Shown piece by piece: positions 6,829 to 14,196 of a stretch of DNA of 16,801 nucleotides (position 1 is the first letter of the stretch; each line of letters begins with the position of its first letter). The notes beneath the pieces are model-generated. The model did not search any database. It was not told the origin of the DNA and worked only from the letters and a program-made list of their open reading frames with translations. The stretch covers positions 1 to 16,801 of the forward strand of contig CANKEI010000021.1 in the NCBI GenBank assembly GCA_947481115.1, in the 5' to 3' direction. Origin of the DNA: a bacterium. GTDB lineage: Bacteria > Babelota > Babeliae > Babelales > JABDEC01. The position numbers were made by a program, and so were the translations under genes.

Positions 6829-8730
6829 ATGCGTATCAGATCCGTAATTTTACTCACTTTAATAGTTTGTGCGAGTGCTTTTGTCGCTGGGATGGCGGTA
6901 TATTTACAGCAAAATCCCTTGGTCGATTTCGAAGTTTTTGAAAACTACGATCCGGGTCAAGCTTCAATCCTCCTTGATGATCATGATCAGGAATGGGGCC
7001 GATTTGAGCTAGATCGTCGTGATCCAGTACCATTGACTGAAATACCAGACTGCTTAATCAACGCTTTTCTAGTTACCGAAGATCGTGATTTTTTTAATCA
7101 CCAGGGCATTTCATATCGCGGCATTATGCGATCGATTTTTGCTAATTTAAAATCTGGCCGCAAAGTTCAAGGTGCTAGTACGATTACGCAGCAGTTAGTA
7201 AAATTATTGTATTTAGATTCGCAAAAAACTTTTACACGTAAAATTAAAGAGCAGATCGCAGCTGTTTTAATTGAGCGTCAGTTTACTAAAAAACAGATTT
7301 TAGAGATTTATTTAAATCATATTTACTTAGGATGTGGCATCTATGGCGTCGCCGCGGCTAGTAAACGTTTTTTTGGTAAAAATATTCAAGATATTCAACC
7401 ACATGAAGCAGCTACTTTAGCCGGCGTGATTAAATCGCCAGTGCAATATTGTCCATTGCTTTGTCCACTGTCTTCACTTAATCGCCGTAATTTAATTTTA
7501 AAGCAATTATTTAACCAAAAATTAATCGATCAAGCGACTTATGAATATGCAGTACAGCAACCACTGGGCTTAGTTACTTATGACAAATCTGTGCTTGCAC
7601 CACACTTAAAAGAGACCATTCGGACTTTCTTGGAAACTCAAGTTGGTAAAAAACAGCTCTATTCTGGCGGTTTAATTATTCGAACTACACTTAATCAAAA
7701 GATTCAGCAGATCGCAAATCAACAATTTAATGTGCGTGTAAAAGCTTTACGAGCTGATTTACGCGACCAAATTGATGGTGCTTTAATGACCATCGATACT
7801 AAAACTGGTGAAGTGCGCGCTTTAATTGGCGGCTTGGATTTTACGCAATCTAAATATAATCGCGCCTTGCAAGCGCGGCGCCAGATCGGCTCAATTTTTA
7901 AACCAATTGTTTTTGCCGTAGCGTTGCAAAATGGTCATAATTTTGCCGAAACTGAAATCGATGAGCCGATCGAATTACTGGTTAATAACCAAGTTTGGGC
8001 ACCACGTAATAATACACGGGAATTTCTTGGTCAAATGAGTTTAGCTAAAGCGTTAGCCATCTCTAATAATATTGTGCCAATTAAACTGTTACAAAAAACT
8101 AATATTTCCGAAGTGGTGCGCCTAGCGCAGCGCCTACGCTTAACTAACGTAGTTAACCCCTATCTATCGTTGGCATTGGGGTGCGTAGATGTCACACTCA
8201 AAGAAGCAACCGGTGCATTTAATGTCTTTGCTAATGGCGGCATCTATGTTGAGCCGCATTATTTAAAATGGGTTAAAGATCGTTGGGGCCATAAAATTTG
8301 GAAAAAGCAGATTGATCGAGAACAAGTCTTGCCAGTCGAAATTACGAGCCAAGTGGCTAAAGTATTAGAGATTAGTATGCAGCACTTTTTAAAATTATTT
8401 CATAATAGTAATTTTAAGACACCAGCTTTTGGCAAAACTGGTACGACCAATGATTCGCGTAGTTGCTGGTTTGCCGGTGCGACCCCTAGTCTGACGACAC
8501 TAGTTTATATTGGCCAAGACGGTAACCAATCAATGGGTCATAATACCTATGCTTCTTGGACCGCTTTCCCAATTTGGTTAGGCTTGCATGAAAGATTAAA
8601 AGAAGCCTCAGCTGAATTTCCAGTTGATCCAAAATTGCAGCGCGCATATATTAATTGGAATACTGGCACTGAAACTACTGATTTGGCCAATCCTGAGACT
8701 GTCGAGATCTATCGTGCAACCACTAGCTAA
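6829..8730 (+). CDS. Class A penicillin-binding protein (PBP1A type), transglycosylase-transpeptidase
   Basis: This bifunctional enzyme polymerises lipid II into glycan strands and cross-links the peptides on the outer face of the inner membrane. An N-terminal signal anchor (residues ~4-25) is followed by a GT51 domain with TEDRDFFNHQG (catalytic E84), QGASTITQQLVK (114-125), RKIKEQ and QILEIYLNHIYLG. The transpeptidase domain has SIFK (nucleophile S355, K358), SNN (412-414) and KTGTT (536-540), so all catalytic motifs are intact. At 633 residues it is compact and lacks the large extra OB-type domain of E. coli PBP1A. It begins a cluster with a DciA-like gene, murG and a PASTA gene, and its 3' end overlaps the next start by 17 nt. 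Confidence 0.95.
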   Translation: MRIRSVILLTLIVCASAFVAGMAVYLQQNPLVDFEVFENYDPGQASILLDDHDQEWGRFELDRRDPVPLTEIPDCLINAFLVTEDRDFFNHQGISYRGIMRSIFANLKSGRKVQGASTITQQLVKLLYLDSQKTFTRKIKEQIAAVLIERQFTKKQILEIYLNHIYLGCGIYGVAAASKRFFGKNIQDIQPHEAATLAGVIKSPVQYCPLLCPLSSLNRRNLILKQLFNQKLIDQATYEYAVQQPLGLVTYDKSVLAPHLKETIRTFLETQVGKKQLYSGGLIIRTTLNQKIQQIANQQFNVRVKALRADLRDQIDGALMTIDTKTGEVRALIGGLDFTQSKYNRALQARRQIGSIFKPIVFAVALQNGHNFAETEIDEPIELLVNNQVWAPRNNTREFLGQMSLAKALAISNNIVPIKLLQKTNISEVVRLAQRLRLTNVVNPYLSLALGCVDVTLKEATGAFNVFANGGIYVEPHYLKWVKDRWGHKIWKKQIDREQVLPVEITSQVAKVLEISMQHFLKLFHNSNFKTPAFGKTGTTNDSRSCWFAGATPSLTTLVYIGQDGNQSMGHNTYASWTAFPIWLGLHERLKEASAEFPVDPKLQRAYINWNTGTETTDLANPETVEIYRATTS

Positions 8731-9181
8731 ACTTTTAGAAAATATTATCTTTGCGCATTCTGCTGATAATCAACCAGAATTTTTTAAACGTAAATTATTG
8801 GTAAATTGGCCAGAAATTAGTGGCAAACTGAGCACACGCATGTGTATTGAACGGGTCCAGCAGCGCATGGTTGTGCTGGGTGTTTATGATACAGCTTGGA
8901 TGCAAGAGCTGTATTGTATGTCAGATTTATTGTTAGCCCAAATTAATAAATTTATTGGTGAAGCATATTTTACTGAGTTAAGATTTAGATATGTAAATCA
9001 GCCCAAAATTAAACTTGTTCAGCTTAACGCTGGAGTAAATAGTAATGGTACTAAAAATAAAGTTATAGCTAAGCCAGTGCTCATTAAACTTAGCGTGCAA
9101 GAACAGACTACCCTCAAAAATATTGCTGATCCAGAATTGCGCTTAGCGCTCAAAAACTTTTTAGTTAGGTGCAAATCATGA
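8714..9181 (+). CDS. DUF721 / DciA-like protein
   Basis: This 155-residue protein matches the DUF721 pattern: an N-terminal helix (LAKLLENIIF), then LLVNWPEISGKLSTRMCIERVQ, a strand-rich VVLGVYDTAWMQELYCMSDLLLAQIN core, and a closing LRFRYV. DUF721 proteins related to DciA help load or operate the replicative helicase DnaB; a replication role here follows from the family only. The frame is open farther upstream to 8624, but that would overlap the PBP gene by over 100 nt; GTG at 8714 gives a family-like N-terminus with a 17-nt overlap. The stop TGA overlaps the murG ATG as ATGA, implying translational coupling. Residues after ~100 are poorly conserved. Confidence 0.7.
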   Translation: MQPLAKLLENIIFAHSADNQPEFFKRKLLVNWPEISGKLSTRMCIERVQQRMVVLGVYDTAWMQELYCMSDLLLAQINKFIGEAYFTELRFRYVNQPKIKLVQLNAGVNSNGTKNKVIAKPVLIKLSVQEQTTLKNIADPELRLALKNFLVRCKS

Positions 9182-10398
9182 ACCCAAACGATTATAAAAA
9201 TATTTCTTCCTGCTCGTCCCGACCCTTGTCGAGGGATGGGGCGAATACTGGAGATACTGAAATTAACACAATTTGTTTCGTAGCTGCCCATTCTGGTGGC
9301 CATATGATCCCGTGTGCAACTATTGCTAGTAAACTTACCCCAGAGCATAAAATTTGCTTTATTACTTTAGATCATAAATTAGAGCGTGATATTTTAGCTA
9401 AGTATAATTTTATTGATGTTATAAAATATTTAGAACTGCCAAAATTCCCGTATCAAAAAGTTTGGCGCTATCCAACATTTATTTATAAATTAATCCAAAC
9501 TATTTTAAAATCACGCGAAATTTTACGTGTTCAACAAGTTACGCGGGTGATTACAACGGGCGGGATTAGCGCGATTCCAGTCTGCTTTTCAGCTAAAATT
9601 TTGGGGATTCCCATCGAGCTATATGAACTAAATTTAGAGCCTGGGAAAACTATTATGTTTTTGGCGCCGCTAGCTAACAAAATTAAAATCTGTTTTGCTG
9701 AAACTAAAAATTTCTTTCGTGCAAGTGAACAAGAGAAGTGTGAACTAGTTGATTATCCCGTACGATTTACGGCACAGGATCATGATACACAATTAATTAG
9801 TTTTAACGCACTAATTACTAATCCCGATCATCAAGCTCCCACTATACTACAGGATTCGCACAATATTTTTCTAGACACGTTCGTGGTGAGTGTTCCGCAG
9901 GAATGTATCGAACCATTAGTGGCTCCAAACCGGTTTACAATTTTTATTTTAGGTGGTTCACAGGGTTCTAACTTTCTTAACAATTTAGCACTGCAGCTAG
10001 CGCCCCTAGCTGACCAAATTCAAGTGTTGCACCAAACTGGTGCCAATCCTAATCTTACTCAGTTAGAACAATTTTATGCGCAACATAATATTCCAGCATA
10101 TTTATTTACTTATACGCACGAAATCGCCCAGCTCTATAATTTAGCTGACGTGATTATTACCCGCGCTGGGGCAGGCGTCTTAGCTGAAATTTTATTTTTT
10201 AATAAACCAGCGATTGTGATCCCGCTAAAAACTGGCACGACTAGTCATCAAGTAGCTAATGCACAAGCGTTTGCTAAGCAACATTTAACAAAGTCCGGCG
10301 AAGATTTATGCGAAGCCTGGACGATTTTAGATCAAGATCAAGTTGCGCATGATCCACAAATTTTGTTAACAGAAATTAGTAAATATATTGTCAAATAA
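9178..10398 (+). CDS. murG: MurG: UDP-GlcNAc, undecaprenyl-PP-MurNAc-pentapeptide GlcNAc transferase
   Basis: MurG adds GlcNAc to lipid I to make lipid II on the cytoplasmic face of the membrane. Seen are SGGHMIPC (first-domain loop), TTGGISAIP, LGIPIELYELNLEPGK, YPVRF, the donor-site LGGSQGSNFLNN, and TRAGAGVLAE...IPLKTGTTSHQVANA, with the conserved Glu and the His-Gln pair. The protein is 406 residues against about 350-365. The excess lies in an N-terminal palindromic insertion (SCSSRPLSRDGA) and in an enlarged linker between YPVR and the second domain holding another element. The usual GGTGGH reads AHSGGH and HEQN reads YELN, so it is a divergent member. ATG at 9178 overlaps the upstream stop; an in-frame GTG at 9169 is the alternative. 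A role in this pathway is supported by the adjacent PBP and PASTA genes. Confidence 0.88.
   Translation: MNPNDYKNISSCSSRPLSRDGANTGDTEINTICFVAAHSGGHMIPCATIASKLTPEHKICFITLDHKLERDILAKYNFIDVIKYLELPKFPYQKVWRYPTFIYKLIQTILKSREILRVQQVTRVITTGGISAIPVCFSAKILGIPIELYELNLEPGKTIMFLAPLANKIKICFAETKNFFRASEQEKCELVDYPVRFTAQDHDTQLISFNALITNPDHQAPTILQDSHNIFLDTFVVSVPQECIEPLVAPNRFTIFILGGSQGSNFLNNLALQLAPLADQIQVLHQTGANPNLTQLEQFYAQHNIPAYLFTYTHEIAQLYNLADVIITRAGAGVLAEILFFNKPAIVIPLKTGTTSHQVANAQAFAKQHLTKSGEDLCEAWTILDQDQVAHDPQILLTEISKYIVK
9210..9243 (+). repeat. Palindromic element copy at the murG N-terminus
   Basis: This 34-bp stretch matches the right arm of the element in the glycosyltransferase (5204-5237) at about 28 of 34 positions, sharing GCTCGTCCCGA and TCGAGGGATG. 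It encodes CSSRPLSRDGA, between the murG start and the first conserved strand (ICFVAAHSGGH). Confidence 0.85.
9874..9918 (+). repeat. Second palindromic element inside murG
   Basis: The block runs from GACACGTTCGTGGTG to TATCGAACCATTA and can fold as GTTCG with CGAAC around an inner GTGTTCC/GGAATGT stem that uses G-T pairs. Both end sequences recur in the element at 14241-14332. It encodes about 15 residues (DTFVVSVPQECIEPL) in the MurG linker before LGGSQGS. Confidence 0.75.
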
Positions 10399-10448
10399 AT
10401 TGCTGTGCGCTAAAAAATTTAAATTTAATTACAATCGAAAGTTAAGTT

Positions 10449-11243
10449 GTGCTTAAAAATAATTTAAAAAATTTCTTGTGGATTACTCCGTTTGTAGCTT
10501 TTTTATTGGGCTACCAGTTGATCAATTTTTTTCAACAAACTACAGAATTAATTACCCCCAATATTGTGGGGCATAATGCTTACGATGCGCTTAAAAATTT
10601 ATCTGCTCAGAATTTAAACGTGCGAATTATTACCGAAAAAACTGATTCGAGTTTGCCCGATCAAATTATTATTAGCCAAAAGCCGTATGCTGGACAAACG
10701 ATTAAGCCGAATCAAACTATTTTTGTAGTTACGTCACGCAAACCAGATCTGACGTTAGCGCCAGATTTAATTGGTAAAACTAGTGCTGAAATTAAAAATT
10801 TAACACAGCCAGATGGCTTAAAAGTTTTAAGTTATACGCAAAACAGCGCCCATAAAACTGGCACTTGTATTGCTCAAAATCCGGTGCCTAATAGTCCTAT
10901 GCATAAACGGCAAGTCACGGTTTATTTAAGCGCTGGACAACACCAGCCAGTTTTAATGCCTAATTTAGTTAACTTAGATTTAACGCAGGTGCAAGAATTT
11001 TTACAAACCAATAATTTAAAATTAGTAGTCGTAAATTTAGATTTAAATCATAAAAATAGTTTTACAGATACTGGCGATACTGCAAATGGGGGTAATTACG
11101 CTAGTGGTGCCCTTAATGGTGACAGCAACAGTAATAATAATAATAATAGTAGTAGTTATTTAATTACAGAGCAGTGGCCGCTAGCTGGCACGATTTTAAA
11201 ACTGGATCAGCTGCCAGAAGTACGAGTTAAAGTGGTTATATAA
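10449..11243 (+). CDS. Membrane-anchored protein with three PASTA domains, no kinase domain
   Basis: This 264-residue protein has an N-terminal membrane helix (residues ~9-25), then PASTA domains at ~35-97 (PNIVGHNAYDAL...IISQKPYAG), ~100-165 (APDLIGKTSAEI...IAQNPVPNS) and ~172-264 (MPNLVNLDLTQV...TEQWPLAG). PASTA domains bind peptidoglycan fragments or beta-lactam-like ligands in kinases and PBPs. Here no kinase or transpeptidase domain is attached. The third domain is split by a low-complexity Gly/Asn/Ser insertion (nt ~11070-11157, with a run of AAT/AGT codons). The start is GTG at 10449, 50 nt after murG, with no clear Shine-Dalgarno. Its position at the end of the PBP-murG cluster suggests a wall-sensing or scaffolding role, which is inference. 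Confidence 0.8.
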   Translation: MLKNNLKNFLWITPFVAFLLGYQLINFFQQTTELITPNIVGHNAYDALKNLSAQNLNVRIITEKTDSSLPDQIIISQKPYAGQTIKPNQTIFVVTSRKPDLTLAPDLIGKTSAEIKNLTQPDGLKVLSYTQNSAHKTGTCIAQNPVPNSPMHKRQVTVYLSAGQHQPVLMPNLVNLDLTQVQEFLQTNNLKLVVVNLDLNHKNSFTDTGDTANGGNYASGALNGDSNSNNNNNSSSYLITEQWPLAGTILKLDQLPEVRVKVVI

Positions 11244-11244
11244 T

Positions 11245-11257
11245 TATCGAACCATTA
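11245..11257. repeat. TATCGAACCATTA motif, solo copy
   Basis: Lies in the 17-nt gap between the PASTA and gpsA stop codons. It matches the right end of the elements at 9874-9918 and 14241-14332. No terminator hairpin is seen in this convergent gap. Confidence 0.6.
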
Positions 11258-11260
11258 AAT

Positions 11261-12331
11261 TTATTTAAGTGCATCTAAGATTTCATTAACAGGTGCACCA
11301 GCATAAACGACTTGAGCAATTGCTTGCGCAATGGGTAAATTTAAACTTAATTTCTGCGCTAATAAATCAATCGACTTGACTGTATTTAGCGCTTCACAGT
11401 TAGCTAAACTTGGTACATGCATAATTTCTATTAACTTAATTCCTGCGCCTAATTTAGCACCGACTTGAAAATTGCGACTTTTGTGGCTACAAGCAGTTAA
11501 AATTAAATCGCCGACACCAGCTAAGCCATAAACAGTAGTTAGATTATTAACCAGCAAATTTAATTCTTGTAAACTTTTAGTCAAGAAATAAGCTCGTGTA
11601 TTATCAAGATAGCCTGCACCATGTAGCAAGCCAGCACCTAAAGCGATAATATTTTTATAAGCAGCGCAGATTTGCACCCCCAAAATATCTTGGGAAATTT
11701 GTACGTGAAAATAATTATTATTTCGAACACTAGTATCAGTGTTGATCACAGTTTCGAATTTGGGATTTAGTTGATAATTTATTTTAGGTGTGAATAAATT
11801 ATCAACTGCTTGTGCTAGTGCTAAATCTTCGGCTGCGATAATTACAGCTGTTGGCTGTTTAAGCTGTAAATCATGTGCAAAACTCGGGCCTGACAAAACA
11901 GCTAATTTAATATCTGGTCCCAGGATTTCCTGCGCAATTTCACTTGATAATAATAAACTCTCTTGCTCGATGCCTTTAGATAATAAAATAATTTTGGTGT
12001 TAAGATTTATTATTTTTTTTAGTTTAGTAAATATCTCACGCAAATATTGGACCGGAATCGCGATAAATAAAAATTCGCAGTTTTCTAGTGCGCTAGTTAA
12101 ATCTTGCGTGATCTCAAGTTTAAAATTAGCTAAGTTTTGCGATTTACTTGTATTATATGAGACACTTATATCTGGTTGGCTCGACTGACTAGCTAAATTA
12201 GTAATTACATTAGTTTCATGACACCAGAGTGTAATACTATAATTATTAGTAGTATTGTTAATATCACACAAGCAATTAGTGATTGCTTGGCCCCAAGCTC
12301 CGGCACCCAGAATGGTTATTTTAGTTTTCAT
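11261..12331 (-). CDS. gpsA: Glycerol-3-phosphate dehydrogenase [NAD(P)+]
   Basis: GpsA reduces dihydroxyacetone phosphate to sn-glycerol 3-phosphate, the backbone for phospholipid synthesis. Seen are the Rossmann GAGAWGQA (residues ~9-16), FIAIPVQYLREIF, LLSKGIE, LSGPSFAHDL, the catalytic-Lys segment CAAYKNIIALGAGLLHG, and GLAGVGDLILTACSHKSRN. At 356 residues it is slightly longer than the usual 330-340: there is an Asn/Ser-rich loop after the first helix, and about 15 extra residues (around SVRNNNYFHVQIS) before DILGVQIC. The frame is open to 12367, but the ATG at 12331 places GAGAWG properly and overlaps the uppS stop as ATGA, so it is the last gene of a coupled operon. Confidence 0.95.
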   Translation of the reverse strand: MKTKITILGAGAWGQAITNCLCDINNTTNNYSITLWCHETNVITNLASQSSQPDISVSYNTSKSQNLANFKLEITQDLTSALENCEFLFIAIPVQYLREIFTKLKKIINLNTKIILLSKGIEQESLLLSSEIAQEILGPDIKLAVLSGPSFAHDLQLKQPTAVIIAAEDLALAQAVDNLFTPKINYQLNPKFETVINTDTSVRNNNYFHVQISQDILGVQICAAYKNIIALGAGLLHGAGYLDNTRAYFLTKSLQELNLLVNNLTTVYGLAGVGDLILTACSHKSRNFQVGAKLGAGIKLIEIMHVPSLANCEALNTVKSIDLLAQKLSLNLPIAQAIAQVVYAGAPVNEILDALK

Positions 12332-12341
12332 GGTTCGATAC
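12328..12341 (-). repeat. TATCGAACCAT motif at the uppS-gpsA junction
   Basis: On the minus strand GTATCGAACCATGA supplies the last UppS codons (Ser-Ile-Glu-Pro, stop) and the gpsA start codon. The core TATCGAACCAT also occurs at 9906, 11245 and 14320. Whether this is an element remnant or chance cannot be settled from one window. Confidence 0.5.
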
Positions 12342-13077
12342 TTTTTTGAGGCGCCGTGAGACCCCAACTGCGCCGACGTTGACCAAACTCTGTTAACGCT
12401 AATTCAAAATCGACTTGTTGCATAGCGGGCCATAATTTTTCAGTATGATAAAGTTCGCTATACGCTCCCTGATATAATAGAAAATTGCTCATGCATGGTC
12501 GATTGCCCGGACGAATAATCAGATCAGGTGCGGGCATGCCAGCCGTCCATAAACTATCTTCTAAATCTTGGGCCGTAATATTTTGAGCTTGTAATTCACC
12601 AGCGGCAACCCGTAAAGCTAATTTTTTAGCAGCCGCTAAAATCTCTTGCTGCGCGCCATAACAAAATAAAAAATTTAAATTCAACTGGGTTAAGTGCGCA
12701 GTAGCTAACTCTACTTGATCACAAATTTGGTTTACTTGCGCAATTTTCGTACTAGACAATTTAGCTAATGGCAAATAACTACGATCACCGATAAACCTGA
12801 CGCGTACGCCATTAGCTAGAAATTCTGGCAGATGCTCGGTTAATCCCTGAATAATCAAATCGATTAAAAAATTAACTTCTTCGGTGCCCCGTTTTAAATT
12901 TTCAGTTGATAAAGCATAAAGCGACAAATATTTAATTTTATGTTTTAAGCAAACTTCGATAATTTCCCGAATTGGCTGCACGCCTTTACGATGGCCCAAA
13001 AAATTCGCTAAACCGCGCTGTTGCGCCCAGCGGCGATTGCCGTCCATCACGGCTGCCAGATGCTGAATATGGTTCAT
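12328..13077 (-). CDS. uppS: Undecaprenyl diphosphate synthase (cis-prenyltransferase)
   Basis: UppS condenses isopentenyl diphosphate onto farnesyl diphosphate to make the C55 lipid carrier for peptidoglycan. At 249 residues it has the usual length. Motifs seen are AAVMDGNRRWA (catalytic D12), GHRKGVQ, LSLYALSTENLKR, FLFCYGAQQEI, and DLIIRPG followed by MSNFLLYQGAYSELYHTEKLWP. The segment normally written R-T-G-G-E-x-R-x-S-N reads R-P-G-N-R-P-C-M-S-N, so the second conserved Arg is Cys, with an Arg two positions earlier. The ATG overlaps the upstream membrane-protein stop (ATGA), and its own stop overlaps gpsA the same way. Confidence 0.93.
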   Translation of the reverse strand: MNHIQHLAAVMDGNRRWAQQRGLANFLGHRKGVQPIREIIEVCLKHKIKYLSLYALSTENLKRGTEEVNFLIDLIIQGLTEHLPEFLANGVRVRFIGDRSYLPLAKLSSTKIAQVNQICDQVELATAHLTQLNLNFLFCYGAQQEILAAAKKLALRVAAGELQAQNITAQDLEDSLWTAGMPAPDLIIRPGNRPCMSNFLLYQGAYSELYHTEKLWPAMQQVDFELALTEFGQRRRSWGLTAPQKSIEP

Positions 13078-13868
13078 GCTGATAAGCTTTCGGAATTAGA
13101 TTTATTTGCTCGTAAATTAAATACTTTTTGAAACCAACTTTTTTCGAATAAAACAGCCACTGTGTACACAGCATACATGCCAGCGGCAAATAAGCAGCGT
13201 TCCACTAAAGCCACCGGTATTAAACTGACCCACTGCAAGTTAGTCATAGGCACCAGAGCCAGCCAAATTAATGAGCCAGTAGCATGGGCACAAAACGTGC
13301 TGCCTAAAGCTAATAAAAATCTATTATTAGTATTTAACGTACCAATGACCGCTGGGATTAGCCATAAACCAGCATATAAGCCAGCACTCGCACCAGCACC
13401 ATAGCTTAAATTAGTCCCAGTCACAAAAATTATTAAACAAGTTAACGGGTATAAAATTCGAAATAATTTAAACTTAGTGCACCAGTAATAACTAGCTACC
13501 AAATGGGGTAAATAACCTGTAGTTAAACCCAGTAAACCGGCGCCGGTAATTAAGCCCCAGGCTAATTTAGTGCTAAAAGCAACTAGTGCTCCAGTTAGAC
13601 CACCCAAGATCCCCGCCATAGGCGCTATAATATTAATGCCTGAGAAGAAGCTAGCTTGCGAGCCCACTAAATAGCTAAATTTGATTAACTTAGAGAGTAA
13701 GACGGCCCCTATAATATTTAATTTAAGATTAATTTTTTTAAAAAACGCTGCTTTTGTGATTATAATAAGTTTATCTTGTACTTGTCTTGAAAAGTTTAGC
13801 TTGAATTTGACGAGAGCAGGGGTACTGCGAACGTCCAAGTCGATTTTAAATTTACTTAGTTTAAACAT
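13074..13868 (-). CDS. Polytopic membrane protein, first gene of the uppS-gpsA operon
   Basis: This 264-residue protein has a basic, non-hydrophobic N-terminus (~40 residues) followed by about six membrane segments. Gly/Pro-rich helices such as GINIIAPMAGILGGLTGALVAF, divided across residues ~77-98, recall the S-components of ECF vitamin transporters, where a similar N-x3-P-x2-G pattern occurs. A second conserved-looking block reads STFCAHATGSLIWLALVP, then ALVERCLFAAGMYAVY. In this position phosphatidate cytidylyltransferase (CdsA) is common next to uppS, but no CdsA signature is seen. The function is therefore unassigned; a transport role is a weak guess. The stop overlaps the uppS start by 4 nt, implying coupled translation. 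Confidence 0.7.
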   Translation of the reverse strand: MFKLSKFKIDLDVRSTPALVKFKLNFSRQVQDKLIIITKAAFFKKINLKLNIIGAVLLSKLIKFSYLVGSQASFFSGINIIAPMAGILGGLTGALVAFSTKLAWGLITGAGLLGLTTGYLPHLVASYYWCTKFKLFRILYPLTCLIIFVTGTNLSYGAGASAGLYAGLWLIPAVIGTLNTNNRFLLALGSTFCAHATGSLIWLALVPMTNLQWVSLIPVALVERCLFAAGMYAVYTVAVLFEKSWFQKVFNLRANKSNSESLSA

Positions 13869-13925
13869 GTTACTAATCTCGTAATATTTGAAATAATATT
13901 AAAGTTTATCTAAGTTTTTAGTATA

Positions 13926-14006
13926 GCAAAGTGATTATAAAAACATATATCCCAAAAATCTTGCAAAGTGACGACGCAACCGTCATAATGAGACGCAAAG
14001 TGACGG
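13926..14006. repeat. Three direct copies of GCAAAGTGA with an inverted pair
   Basis: GCAAAGTGA occurs at 13926, 13963 and 13995; the last two extend to GCAAAGTGACG. CCGTCA (13980-13985) and TGACGG (14001-14006) can pair as a hairpin. The block lies 58-138 nt upstream of the membrane-protein start at 13868, where it could be a regulatory site, or it may be another degenerate palindromic repeat. Confidence 0.5.
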
Positions 14007-14036
14007 CAGAGCTAGCTAGATTCATAAAAACTAACT

Positions 14037-14060
14037 AGTTTTACTAATATTAGTAAAACT
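14037..14060. repeat. Perfect 24-bp palindrome
   Basis: AGTTTTACTAAT is followed directly by its exact reverse complement ATTAGTAAAACT. It ends 4 nt before the ATG of the ATPase remnant, where an operator or a transcript hairpin would sit. Confidence 0.75.
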
Positions 14061-14064
14061 TTAT

Positions 14065-14196
14065 ATGGGGTCAATTGTGAGTTTAAAATATATTAAACGG
14101 GTGTTTAAAGAGCCTGATCAGAGCTATTTTTTATTTGGACCACGGGGCACTGGAAAATTTACTATGACTGCTAAAAATCACCCGGAAGCACTATAA
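14065..14196 (+). pseudogene. Remnant of an AAA ATPase (DUF4143-type)
   Basis: A 43-codon fragment reads MGSIVSLKYIKRVFKEPDQ, then SYFLFGPRGTGKFTM, TAKNHPEAL and a stop. It matches the N-terminus of the ~400-residue AAA_14/DUF4143 ATPases, whose P-loop usually reads GPRGTGKST; here the Ser is Phe, and everything after the P-loop helix is lost. These ATPases are common accessory genes that decay often. The remnant ends in an AT-rich tandem repeat and then a palindromic element. The family match is from memory. Confidence 0.7.

Noticed and set aside
11241..11262. Terminator between the convergent PASTA and gpsA genes
   Set aside because: The gap has no GC-rich hairpin followed by a T-run, only the TATCGAACCAT motif.
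11790..12188. 132-codon plus-strand frame
   Set aside because: Antisense to gpsA, whose motifs are clear on the minus strand.
13162..13884. Two plus-strand frames of 67-80 codons
   Set aside because: Antisense to the polytopic membrane protein; no ribosome site or recognisable product.
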